NCBI GenBank assembly: GCA_021785795.1
Contig: JAJYEK010000089.1
Location: 1 to 14,311 of the forward strand
Direction of reading: 5' to 3'
DNA: 14,311 nucleotides
From: Pseudomonadota bacterium
GTDB lineage: Bacteria > Pseudomonadota > Gammaproteobacteria > Acidiferrobacterales > UBA6901
Position numbers and translations under genes: made by a program. Under the pieces are notes generated by a model. The model was not told the DNA's origin and did not search any database. It worked only from the letters and a program-made list of their open reading frames with translations. Within the stretch, counting starts at the first letter, position 1. Every line of letters starts with the position of its first letter. Positions 8,826 to 14,311 of the stretch are shown one piece after another.

Positions 8826-9724
8826 TGCCGCGTGCCCGCACTAATACCGGTCTGCGCGGCACGCTGCGGCTGAATGAGCCTCTCTCGCGGCATACCAGTT
8901 GGCGGGTGGGTGGCCCGGCAGACCACTACTATGAGCCGGCTGACCTCGATGACCTAGCCCAATTTCTCAAGACCGTGCCGAATCATGAGCCGATTCATTG
9001 GATCGGACTGGGCAGCAATCTTCTGGTGCGCGATGGCGGAGTGCGTGGAACGGTGGTGTGCGTGACCGGGCGTCTGAGCGGTCTCGAGCTGTCGACAGGC
9101 CATCGGGTGCGGGCAGAGGCCGGCGTTCCCTGCGCAAAGCTCGCGCGGTTCTGCGTACGTCACGAACTGAGCGGCGCAGAGTTTCTGGCCGGCATCCCGG
9201 GTACCGTCGGCGGGGCCCTGGCGATGAATGCTGGTGCCTTCGGAGGCGAGACGTGGAGGATAGTCGTGGCGGTCGAGACGATAGACCGCCAGGGAAAGAT
9301 CCGGACACGACCGCCGGTTGATTATCGGGTTTCTTACCGCAGTGTCGTCGGGCCGGACCAAGAATGGTTCGTCGCAGGAATCTTCGAGCTTGCCGCCGGA
9401 GTTGCAACAGAAGGAAAGTCGCTCATCAGGTCGCTGCTGGCGAAGCGCGGTGCGACCCAGCCGACGCAGCAGGCCAACGCCGGGTCCGTGTTTCGCAATC
9501 CTGTGGGCGACCATGCAGCGCGCTTGATCGAAGCGGCTGGCCTGAAAGGGGTGTGCGAAGGCGATGCCTGCGTGTCGGATATTCACGCGAACTTCATCAT
9601 CAATCGTGGCACAGCCACTGCGGCCCAGATCGAGCGGCTGATAGCCATCGTGCACGAGCGTGTCCTGGCTGTGCACAACGTCAATCTCGAGCGGGAAGTC
9701 AGGATCATGGGGGTTGAGGCATGA
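8825..9724 (+). CDS. murB: UDP-N-acetylenolpyruvoylglucosamine reductase, compact type
   Basis: FAD- and NADPH-dependent cytoplasmic reductase that turns UDP-GlcNAc-enolpyruvate into UDP-MurNAc. It has 299 aa, shorter than E. coli MurB (342) and like the compact type II enzymes. Visible parts are HTSWRVGGPAD (23-33), the FAD-binding GLGSNLLVRDGG (61-72) and GIPGTVGGALAMNAGAFGGE (123-142), the active-site Tyr-Arg in SYRSV (Y171, R172), the catalytic Ser in AGSVFRNP (S221), IHANFIIN (253-260) and the terminal catalytic Glu in REVRIMG (E291). The ATG at 8825 overlaps the murC stop by one base; the frame continues up into murC only as a shadow. No strong ribosome binding site is seen, so coupling to murC is likely. 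Gene order murC-murB is found in several gammaproteobacterial groups but not in E. coli. Confidence 0.97.
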   Translation: MPRARTNTGLRGTLRLNEPLSRHTSWRVGGPADHYYEPADLDDLAQFLKTVPNHEPIHWIGLGSNLLVRDGGVRGTVVCVTGRLSGLELSTGHRVRAEAGVPCAKLARFCVRHELSGAEFLAGIPGTVGGALAMNAGAFGGETWRIVVAVETIDRQGKIRTRPPVDYRVSYRSVVGPDQEWFVAGIFELAAGVATEGKSLIRSLLAKRGATQPTQQANAGSVFRNPVGDHAARLIEAAGLKGVCEGDACVSDIHANFIINRGTATAAQIERLIAIVHERVLAVHNVNLEREVRIMGVEA

Positions 9725-9804
9725 TCAGGATCCTGACCCGTCCGACCCTCGTGCAAAATTCGCGGCCATGGGGATGGCAGGAGGCAGTCAATGGTTCCTG
9801 CTGA
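9721..9804 (+). other. 27-codon open frame bridging murB and ftsQ, unknown
   Basis: The 66-bp gap after murB is spanned by an open frame whose ATG overlaps the murB stop (ATGA, 9721-9724) and whose TGA (9802-9804) lies just past the ftsQ start. The peptide begins MIRILTRPTLVQNSRPWGW. It shows no resemblance to the N- or C-terminus of Ddl, the enzyme normally encoded here, so I do not call it a ddl remnant. It contains the ftsQ Shine-Dalgarno sequence. The most likely role, if any, is to carry ribosomes from murB to ftsQ; chance is also possible. Confidence 0.22.
9779..9784 (+). promoter_or_regulatory. ftsQ ribosome binding site
   Basis: AGGAGG, a near-perfect Shine-Dalgarno sequence, lies 6 bases before ATG 9791 and fixes the ftsQ start. 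It is one of the strongest such sites in the window, suggesting ftsQ is initiated independently of murB. Confidence 0.88.
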
Positions 9805-10561
9805 GGACCGGACCGAAGGTTCGGAGGTGACTCTGCTGTCTCAGCGTCACATGCTCATTCTGCTGACAATTGTGGCAGTGTGCATTCCGGTGCTGTTTGG
9901 CATCAATCACCTGTTGAGTCCGGATACTTTGCCCGTGCGCAAGGTCAGTTTCGAGGGGCCGTTCAAGCACGTCAGCAAGGCGGCTCTGGCGCGCGCGGTT
10001 GCGCCGGCGGTCTCCGGCAACTTCCTGCTTCTCAATCTGAACGCAATCAAGGAGCGGGCCAAGATGGTTCCGTGGGTCTATCAGGTGTCGGTGCGCCGGC
10101 AATGGCCCGACGGCGTGCGTATCCGGTTTACCGAACAGACGCTTGCGGCGCAGTGGAATAGCACTCTGTGGCTCAACACGGAGGGCGACCTGGTAGACCT
10201 TCAGGGTCGTCGTGGACCCCAAGATCTTCCCCGGTTTAGTGGTCCGAATGGCACGCAGGCGAAGGTCTTTGGCGAGTACCAGCAGTTGAATGCGCTTCTG
10301 GCCCCGGCCGGTCTGCCAATAGCGAGCTTGGTCCTTACGGCACGCCACACCTGGAGGACGGTCGTGGACCGTAATCTGCTTCTGGTTCTCGGACACCATG
10401 CGTTGAAACAGAAGGTCGAACGTTTCGCGTTGGTATATACACATGCGCTGGCAAACCAGCGCAAACAGATGCGCAGGGTAGACCTGCGCTACTCGAACGG
10501 CTTCGCGGTGCAGTGGCTCGACAACGCGGGTCCTGAAACAGCTTCGGGCGCAGAGGGTTGA
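9791..10561 (+). CDS. ftsQ: cell division protein FtsQ
   Basis: Bitopic inner-membrane divisome protein that joins FtsB and FtsL and links early to late division proteins. It has 256 aa (E. coli 276). It shows a short cytoplasmic N-terminus (1-20), one transmembrane segment (about 21-42, LILLTIVAVCIPVLFG), a periplasmic POTRA domain starting at LPVRKVSFEG (47-56) and ending near 120, with PWVYQVSVRRQWPDGVRI (94-111), and a beta domain to about 242 ending in RRVDLRYSNGFAVQW (228-242), the family's closing block. Sequence is less conserved than for the Mur genes, but domain order, the two blocks and position before ftsA make the call secure. It ends 3 bp before ftsA. Confidence 0.96.
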   Translation: MVPAEDRTEGSEVTLLSQRHMLILLTIVAVCIPVLFGINHLLSPDTLPVRKVSFEGPFKHVSKAALARAVAPAVSGNFLLLNLNAIKERAKMVPWVYQVSVRRQWPDGVRIRFTEQTLAAQWNSTLWLNTEGDLVDLQGRRGPQDLPRFSGPNGTQAKVFGEYQQLNALLAPAGLPIASLVLTARHTWRTVVDRNLLLVLGHHALKQKVERFALVYTHALANQRKQMRRVDLRYSNGFAVQWLDNAGPETASGAEG

Positions 10562-10564
10562 GAC

Positions 10565-11809
10565 ATGTCCAGGAAAGGCGACGAAAATCTAATCGTGGGC
10601 CTTGATATCGGCACCTCGAAGGTGCTGGCGATAGTCGGAGAAGTGTCCGCAAGCGGCGAAGTCGAGGTAATCGGCGTCGGCCATCATCCTTCCCGCGGCA
10701 TGAAGAAGGGAGTGGTGGTTAATATCGAATCAACGGTGCAGTCCATACAGCGGGCTGTAGAAGAGGCGGAGCTTATGGCCGGCTGCCAGATCCATTCCGT
10801 CTATGCAGGAATCGCCGGCAGCCATATCAGCAGCTTCAATTCCCACGGCATTGTCGCGATAAAGGACAAGGAGGTGGAGCGTGGTGACGTGGATCGGGTG
10901 ATCGAAGCAGCCCGTGCTCTGGCCATTCCTGCCGACCAGAAGATCCTGCACATCCTGCCTCAGGAATTCATCATCGACAAACAGGAAGGAGTTCGCGAGC
11001 CGATCGGCATGTGCGGCGTCCGTCTGGAGGCCAAGGTGCACATCGTGACCGGTGCAGTGAGCGCCGCCCAGAATATCATCAAGTGTGTGCGTCGCTGCGG
11101 ACTGGAAGTGGATAACATCATTCTCGAACAGCTCGCATCCAGCCTTTCGGTTCTGACCGAGGACGAAAAGGAGCTCGGCGTTTGCCTGGTCGACATAGGG
11201 GGCGGCACCACAGATATTTCAGTCTTCACCGAGGGCGCCATCCGCCACACGGCCGTGATTCCCATCGCCGGGGATCAGGTCACCAATGACATAGCAGTGG
11301 CGTTGCGCACGCCTACGCAGCATGCCGAGGAAATCAAAAAGAAGTACGGGTGCGCTCTTACGCAGCTCGCCGGATCGGATGAGTCGATCGAGGTGCCGAG
11401 CGTTGGCGACCGGGCGCCGCGCAAGCTCGCGCGCCAGACTCTGGCCGAAGTGGTTGAACCGCGCGTGGAGGAACTTTACGGCCTGGTGCTTGCCGATCTG
11501 CGACGCAGCGGCTTCGAGGACGTGATCGGCTCGGGCATCGTCCTGACCGGCGGAAGCGCCAAGATGGAAGGCATGGTCGACCTGGCAGAGGAGGTCTTTC
11601 ACATGCCGGTGCGGCTCGGTATACCGCAATATGTGGGCGGTCTGAGCGGCGCAGTACACAACCCGATTTTTGCGACCGGCGTGGGTCTGGTGCTCTTCGG
11701 GGCCAAGGACCGCGACGGCAAGCACTACGATCTGCACGCACGCCGGGAGCTTCCGAGTGTGAGCGGGATGTTTCGCAAGATGAAGGGGTGGTTTCAGGGG
11801 AATTTCTAG
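10565..11809 (+). CDS. ftsA: cell division protein FtsA (actin-like FtsZ membrane tether)
   Basis: Actin-fold ATPase that anchors FtsZ filaments to the inner membrane and recruits later divisome proteins. It has 414 aa (E. coli 420). Visible parts are the phosphate-1 motif GLDIGTSKV (12-20), the FtsA-specific 1C subdomain region around 85-165, the phosphate-2 motif VDIGGGTTD (209-217), the adenosine motif GIVLTGGSAKMEG (324-336) and a C-terminal amphipathic segment GMFRKMKGWFQGNF (401-414), the membrane-targeting helix. The ATG lies 3 bp after ftsQ with AGAGGG at 10552-10557. The stop is TAG, followed by a 60-bp gap to ftsZ. Nothing unusual is seen in the protein. Confidence 0.98.
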   Translation: MSRKGDENLIVGLDIGTSKVLAIVGEVSASGEVEVIGVGHHPSRGMKKGVVVNIESTVQSIQRAVEEAELMAGCQIHSVYAGIAGSHISSFNSHGIVAIKDKEVERGDVDRVIEAARALAIPADQKILHILPQEFIIDKQEGVREPIGMCGVRLEAKVHIVTGAVSAAQNIIKCVRRCGLEVDNIILEQLASSLSVLTEDEKELGVCLVDIGGGTTDISVFTEGAIRHTAVIPIAGDQVTNDIAVALRTPTQHAEEIKKKYGCALTQLAGSDESIEVPSVGDRAPRKLARQTLAEVVEPRVEELYGLVLADLRRSGFEDVIGSGIVLTGGSAKMEGMVDLAEEVFHMPVRLGIPQYVGGLSGAVHNPIFATGVGLVLFGAKDRDGKHYDLHARRELPSVSGMFRKMKGWFQGNF

Positions 11810-11869
11810 AAGCGGGGTTGCGAAGCGGACCAAGACTTGTTCGTTCAGTTTAGCCACAGGAGACAAAAC
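11810..11869 (+). promoter_or_regulatory. ftsA-ftsZ spacer with ftsZ ribosome binding site
   Basis: This 60-bp spacer holds AGGAG at 11858-11862, 7 bases before ATG 11870, which fixes the ftsZ start over an in-frame TTG at 11837. GAAGCGG occurs twice, at 11809-11815 and 11822-11828, 13 bp apart. I see no convincing sigma-70 promoter inside it. Family knowledge says ftsZ often has promoters within ftsQ and ftsA, but I cannot place them by eye. Confidence 0.6.
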
Positions 11870-13003
11870 ATGTTTGAGCTCATGGATACCTACGGTCAAC
11901 AAGCGGTTATCAAGGTGATAGGAGTCGGCGGCGGAGGCGGCAACGCGGTCGATCACATGGTCGCCGCCAATATCGAGGGAGTGGAATTCATCATCGCCAA
12001 TACCGATGCGCAGGCCCTCAAGCGGTCCGGCGCGCGCACAATCCTTCAGCTCGGAGCCAACCTGACGAAGGGTCTCGGCGCCGGCGCCGACCCGACTGTG
12101 GGCCGCCAGGCCGCCGTGGAGGACCGGGAGCGCATCGCCGAGGCCCTCAGCGGGGCAGACATGGTGTTCATTACCGCCGGTATGGGGGGCGGGACCGGGA
12201 CCGGCGCCGCTCCGGTAGTGGCGCAGGTGGCGCACGATCTGGATATATTGACGGTCGCCGTAATCACTAAGCCGTTTCCCTTTGAAGGAAAGAAGCGTAT
12301 GGCGGTTGCCGAACAGGGGATTAAGGAGCTTAGCGAGTTTGTCGACTCTGTGATCACCATCCCCAACGAAAAGCTGCTGTCTGTGGTAGGAAAGGGGGCT
12401 AGCCTTCTCGATGCTTTTGGCAAGGCAAACGAGGTGCTGCAGGGAGCAGTCCAGGGAATCGCGGAGCTGATCACCCGGCCCGGCCTGGTAAACGTCGACT
12501 TTGCCGATGTGCGCACCATCATGTCGGAAATGGGGCAGGCCATGATGGGCTCTGCCAGTGCCCGCGGCGAACAGCGGGCGATTGATGCGGCGCGCGCCGC
12601 GGTATCGAGTCCGTTGCTCGAAGACGTTAATATTTCCGGTGCACGGGGCATTCTCGTCAATGTGACCGCTGGGCAGGACCTGTCAATCGGCGAATTCGAG
12701 GAGGTGGGTAATGCGGTCAAGGAATTCGCCGCCGAGGATGCTACCGTCATCGTCGGTACGGTGATCGACCCGGCGATGCAGGGCGAGCTGCGCGTTACCG
12801 TTGTGGCGACCGGACTGGGGCAGGGGCAAAAGAAGAGCACCCCTTACAAGGTCATAAAAACGGGCACCGGAACAACGGATTACGAGCATCTCGACACGCC
12901 TACCGTCATACGCAACCGGCGTGTCGTTGAGCCGAAGCCGCTGGCCGAGACGGGTATCGAATATCTCGATATCCCGGCATTTCTCAGGAAGCAGGCTGAT
13001 TGA
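11870..13003 (+). CDS. ftsZ: cell division GTPase FtsZ
   Basis: Tubulin-like GTPase that forms the cytoplasmic Z ring. It has 377 aa (E. coli 383). Visible parts are the nucleotide-binding VIGVGGGGGNAV (16-27), NTDAQAL (44-50), the tubulin signature GGGTGTG (106-112), TKPFPFEGKKR (133-143), the synergy or T7 loop NVDFADV (208-214) with its catalytic Asp residues, SPLLEDVNISGARG (247-260) and VTVVATGLG (309-317). A short linker of about 46 residues follows, then the conserved C-terminal peptide EYLDIPAFLRKQAD (364-377), which binds FtsA, ZipA and other partners. The internal sequence is closest to gammaproteobacterial FtsZ. The start at 11870 is supported by AGGAG at 11858-11862. The gene is followed by a 300-bp gap. 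Confidence 0.98.
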   Translation: MFELMDTYGQQAVIKVIGVGGGGGNAVDHMVAANIEGVEFIIANTDAQALKRSGARTILQLGANLTKGLGAGADPTVGRQAAVEDRERIAEALSGADMVFITAGMGGGTGTGAAPVVAQVAHDLDILTVAVITKPFPFEGKKRMAVAEQGIKELSEFVDSVITIPNEKLLSVVGKGASLLDAFGKANEVLQGAVQGIAELITRPGLVNVDFADVRTIMSEMGQAMMGSASARGEQRAIDAARAAVSSPLLEDVNISGARGILVNVTAGQDLSIGEFEEVGNAVKEFAAEDATVIVGTVIDPAMQGELRVTVVATGLGQGQKKSTPYKVIKTGTGTTDYEHLDTPTVIRNRRVVEPKPLAETGIEYLDIPAFLRKQAD

Positions 13004-13023
13004 GGCCTGTCTGCTATATTTTT
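12990..13023 (+). terminator. possible weak terminator or attenuator at the end of ftsZ
   Basis: GCAGGC (12991-12996) can pair with GCCTGT (13005-13010, closing with a G-U pair) around an 8-base loop that contains the start of the ftsZ stop codon; alternatively AGCAG (12990-12994) pairs with CTGCT (13011-13015). ATATTTTT follows (13016-13023). The stem is short and the T run modest, so termination would be partial at best. Confidence 0.3.
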
Positions 13024-13097
13024 CAGGAGCCGACCGGGGCGCCGGCATGCGCCGCGGGCCTGTCCGTTCGTCGGGGGTGGGTTACCGAAGTGCCGAC

Positions 13098-13111
13098 ATT
13101 TTCTGGAAAAT
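13098..13111. promoter_or_regulatory. 14-bp palindrome, possible operator
   Basis: ATTTTCTGGAAAAT has 6-bp arms (ATTTTC and GAAAAT) around a TG centre, a few bases upstream of the promoter candidate. Such dyad symmetry fits a dimeric regulator site near a -35 element, but no known regulator is assigned. Confidence 0.35.
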
Positions 13112-13113
13112 AC

Positions 13114-13142
13114 TGGACATTGGTGTATGTTTAATTTTAAAT
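13114..13142 (+). promoter_or_regulatory. candidate sigma-70 promoter for lpxC
   Basis: TGGACA (13114-13119) as -35 and TTAAAT (13137-13142) as -10 are separated by 17 bases, with one and two or more mismatches to TTGACA and TATAAT. It is the best match in the gap and sits in its AT-rich core. Transcription from it would give a leader of about 155 bases before lpxC. Confidence 0.4.
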
Positions 13143-13157
13143 CGCGGACCAAAGGCG

Positions 13158-13189
13158 TGGGAACCTGCCCGGGTCGATGGCAGGCACCA
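13158..13189 (+). promoter_or_regulatory. stem-loop in the lpxC leader
   Basis: CCTGCC (13164-13169) pairs perfectly with GGCAGG (13179-13184) around a 9-base loop. TGG (13158-13160) and CCA (13187-13189) can extend it beyond a small internal loop. No T run follows, so it is not a terminator. It would lie at the start of an lpxC mRNA made from the candidate promoter. Confidence 0.35.
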
Positions 13190-13238
13190 GATTGGTTGCT
13201 CGGCGGTCCACGATCATTCACCGTTAAATCACCAGCTT

Positions 13239-13264
13239 GCGGGAAACGCAGTGGGGTTCCCTGC
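13239..13264 (+). promoter_or_regulatory. second stem-loop in the lpxC leader
   Basis: GCGGGAA (13239-13245) pairs with TTCCC-T-GC (13257-13264) with a single bulged T, around an 11-base loop rich in G. It ends 39 bases before the lpxC start. It could affect mRNA stability or access to the start region; this is inference from pairing alone. Confidence 0.25.
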
Positions 13265-13303
13265 ATCCTCGGAAATGAAGAGGACAGGCGGTAAGTTAAG
13301 GAA

Positions 13304-14215
13304 ATGATTAAACAACGTACTCTAAAAAACGTGATCCGGGCAACCGGCGTGGGGCTGCACACCGGGGACAAGGTCTACCTCACATTGAGGCCGGCACCGG
13401 TCGAAACCGGGATAGTGTTCCGGAGAACCGATCTGGACCAGCCGGTCGAAGTCAAAGCCCGCCCCGAAAATGTGACCGATACGCGCCTCTCGACCACGCT
13501 GGAAAGCCGGGGAGTCAAAATATCGACGGTGGAGCACCTGATGTCGGCTTTCGCCGGACTCGGGATCGACAATGCCTATGTCGATGTTACGGCCGCCGAG
13601 GTGCCGATCATGGACGGGAGCGCCGGTCCATTCGTGTTCCTGATCCAGTCTGCGGGTATCGAGGAGCAGCCCGCACCCAAGCGCTTCATGCGCATCAAGA
13701 AGAGCATTCGCATCGAGGACGACGACAAGTGGGTGTGTTTTGAGCCTTGGGACGGATTCAAGGTCTCGTTCTCCATTGACTTCGACCATCCGCTGTTTCG
13801 TAACTCCACCCAGGTTGCCAGCGTCGATTTCTCCACCACCTCATTCGTCAAGGAAGTCAGCCGTGCCCGCACATTCGGATTCATGCGCGACCTGGAAGCC
13901 TTGCGTCAGGCAGGGCTGGCGCGTGGTGGCGGGCTGGACAATGCCATCGTGATGGATAGCTTCCGGATCCTCAACGATGACGGGCTGCGATACGAGGACG
14001 AGTTCGTCAAGCACAAAGTCCTCGACGCCATTGGCGATCTGTATCTGCTCGGACATCCATTGATCGGCGCGTTCAGCGCCTATAAATCTGGTCATGCGCT
14101 AAACAACCGCTTGCTGCGTGCGCTCATGGCGGACCAGGATGCCTGGGAGCTCGTGTCCTACGCGGAAACGGACAAAGCGGCCATTTCCTTCATGCGCACC
14201 GTTCCAGCCGTTTGA
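13304..14215 (+). CDS. lpxC: UDP-3-O-acyl-N-acetylglucosamine deacetylase
   Basis: Cytoplasmic zinc enzyme that performs the committed step of lipid A synthesis, deacetylating UDP-3-O-acyl-GlcNAc. It has 303 aa (E. coli 305). The N-terminus [20 protein letters not shown] matches the family from residue 1 and fixes the start. Zinc ligands and catalytic residues are STVEHL (E77, H78), [12 protein letters not shown] (H237, D241) and YKSGHALNN (H264); ARTFGFMRD (188-196) holds the substrate-contacting Thr. [10 protein letters not shown] (101-110) is also conserved. TAAGGA lies only 1 base before the ATG, too close for normal Shine-Dalgarno use. The C-terminus ends in RTVPAV and lacks the LAxxxxxAVLA type signal that directs E. 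coli LpxC to FtsH. It follows ftsZ as in many Proteobacteria. Confidence 0.98.
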   Translation: MIKQRTLKNVIRATGVGLHTGDKVYLTLRPAPVETGIVFRRTDLDQPVEVKARPENVTDTRLSTTLESRGVKISTVEHLMSAFAGLGIDNAYVDVTAAEVPIMDGSAGPFVFLIQSAGIEEQPAPKRFMRIKKSIRIEDDDKWVCFEPWDGFKVSFSIDFDHPLFRNSTQVASVDFSTTSFVKEVSRARTFGFMRDLEALRQAGLARGGGLDNAIVMDSFRILNDDGLRYEDEFVKHKVLDAIGDLYLLGHPLIGAFSAYKSGHALNNRLLRALMADQDAWELVSYAETDKAAISFMRTVPAV

Positions 14216-14289
14216 TTGGCAGCGCCGCCGCCGGCGGGCGCGTTCATGGGACTGAATTGCAGAAGCATAACTAAAGATCGAGAACATAA
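14216..14289. other. spacer downstream of lpxC
   Basis: This 74-bp stretch holds a GC-rich inverted repeat, GCGCC (14222-14226) with GGCGC (14237-14241), not followed by T residues, then an AT-rich stretch before a possible new start. A second inverted repeat, CGAGAA (14279-14284) with TTCTCG (14300-14305), spans the possible start at 14290. No clear terminator is seen. Confidence 0.4.
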
Positions 14290-14311
14290 ATGAATGTAAT
14301 TCTCGTTCCGA
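14290..14311 (+). CDS. possible start of the next gene, 3' cut by window end
   Basis: ATG 14290 opens a frame reading MNVILVP to the window edge, with a weak GAG at 14280-14282 as ribosome binding site. In related genomes the region after lpxC often carries a DUF721/DciA gene and an M23-family peptidase whose N-terminus tends to start with a short hydrophobic MN-I/V-I-L-V like stretch, so an M23 peptidase is a guess from context. Seven residues are too few for a family call. Confidence 0.4.

Larger units (their letters stand above)
13004..13303 (+). other. ftsZ-lpxC intergenic region, likely lpxC promoter and leader
   Basis: This is the longest gap in the window (300 bp) and the only one with a clear AT-rich core (about 13098-13142) in an otherwise GC-rich cluster. 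In order it holds a T-rich tract after ftsZ, a GC-rich stretch (13031-13075), a 14-bp palindrome, a sigma-70-like promoter candidate and two stem-loops in the would-be lpxC leader. An open frame with an ATG at 13047 runs 86 codons across the gap to a TGA at 13305-13307 overlapping the lpxC start; it has no good ribosome binding site and I do not recognise its product. No RNA gene or repeat family is recognised here. Confidence 0.6.

Noticed and set aside
9721..9804. Remnant of ddl
   Set aside because: The 27-residue frame has none of the Ddl N-terminal Gly-Gly-x-Ser/Thr-x-Glu pattern and no ATP-grasp motif, so nothing ties it to ddl.
11837..11869. TTG start giving an ftsZ 11 residues longer
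   Set aside because: The strong AGGAG site is placed for ATG 11870, and FtsZ proteins usually begin at this Met-Phe-Glu position.
11219..12235. Long minus-strand open frame of 338 codons across ftsA and ftsZ
   Set aside because: It crosses two well-supported genes on the other strand, is rich in His, Ala and Arg as typical of antisense shadows, and matches no known protein.
13038..13053. GGCGC-GCGCC hairpin after ftsZ as a terminator
   Set aside because: The stem is only 5 bp and no T run follows; similar hairpins are common in GC-rich DNA.
14222..14241. GCGCC-GGCGC inverted repeat after lpxC as a terminator
   Set aside because: Mismatches inside the stem and no T run after it make intrinsic termination unlikely.
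1..14311. tRNA, rRNA, CRISPR array, insertion sequence or prophage signs
   Set aside because: Scanning both strands by eye I found no cloverleaf-like gene, regular repeat array, transposase or integrase; the window is filled end to end by dcw genes.

Overview
The window is a continuous stretch of the division and cell wall (dcw) cluster, all on the + strand. The genes in order are murE (5' end cut off by the window), murF, mraY, murD, ftsW, murG, murC, murB, ftsQ, ftsA, ftsZ and lpxC, followed by what may be the first codons of one more gene. The coding sequence is GC-rich. The gene order, an lpxC behind ftsZ (so a lipopolysaccharide maker), the meso-diaminopimelate signature in MurE, and FtsZ, FtsA and LpxC sequences like those of Gammaproteobacteria point to a Gram-negative gammaproteobacterium. 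A murB directly after murC fits lineages outside the enterics. I cannot name a family from the sequence alone.

Layout. 2-9724 holds the cytoplasmic and membrane steps of peptidoglycan precursor synthesis. MurC, MurB, MurD, MurE and MurF build UDP-MurNAc-pentapeptide, MraY makes lipid I, MurG makes lipid II, and FtsW polymerises glycan at the septum. Genes are packed with 4-bp ATGA overlaps (murE/murF, ftsW/murG), 1-bp overlaps (murF/mraY, murC/murB), an 8-bp overlap (murG/murC) and a 2-bp gap (mraY/murD), so this is very probably one operon with translational coupling. 9791-13003 holds the divisome genes ftsQ, ftsA and ftsZ, with very good ribosome binding sites before ftsQ and ftsZ. 13304-14215 is lpxC, the committed step of lipid A synthesis. 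It is separated from ftsZ by a 300-bp gap that looks like a transcriptional boundary, with an AT-rich promoter-like core, a palindrome and two stem-loops.

What stands out. This is a conserved housekeeping locus and I see no new defence, mobile or biosynthetic system in it. The points worth a second look are these: ddl, usually just before ftsQ, is missing; three of the longer gaps (murD-ftsW, murB-ftsQ, ftsZ-lpxC) are each spanned by an open frame stitched to a neighbouring gene through an ATGA overlap; FtsW has Tyr where His is usual beside its catalytic Asp; LpxC lacks the E. coli-type C-terminal degradation signal; and lpxC has a Shine-Dalgarno-like sequence almost touching its start codon.
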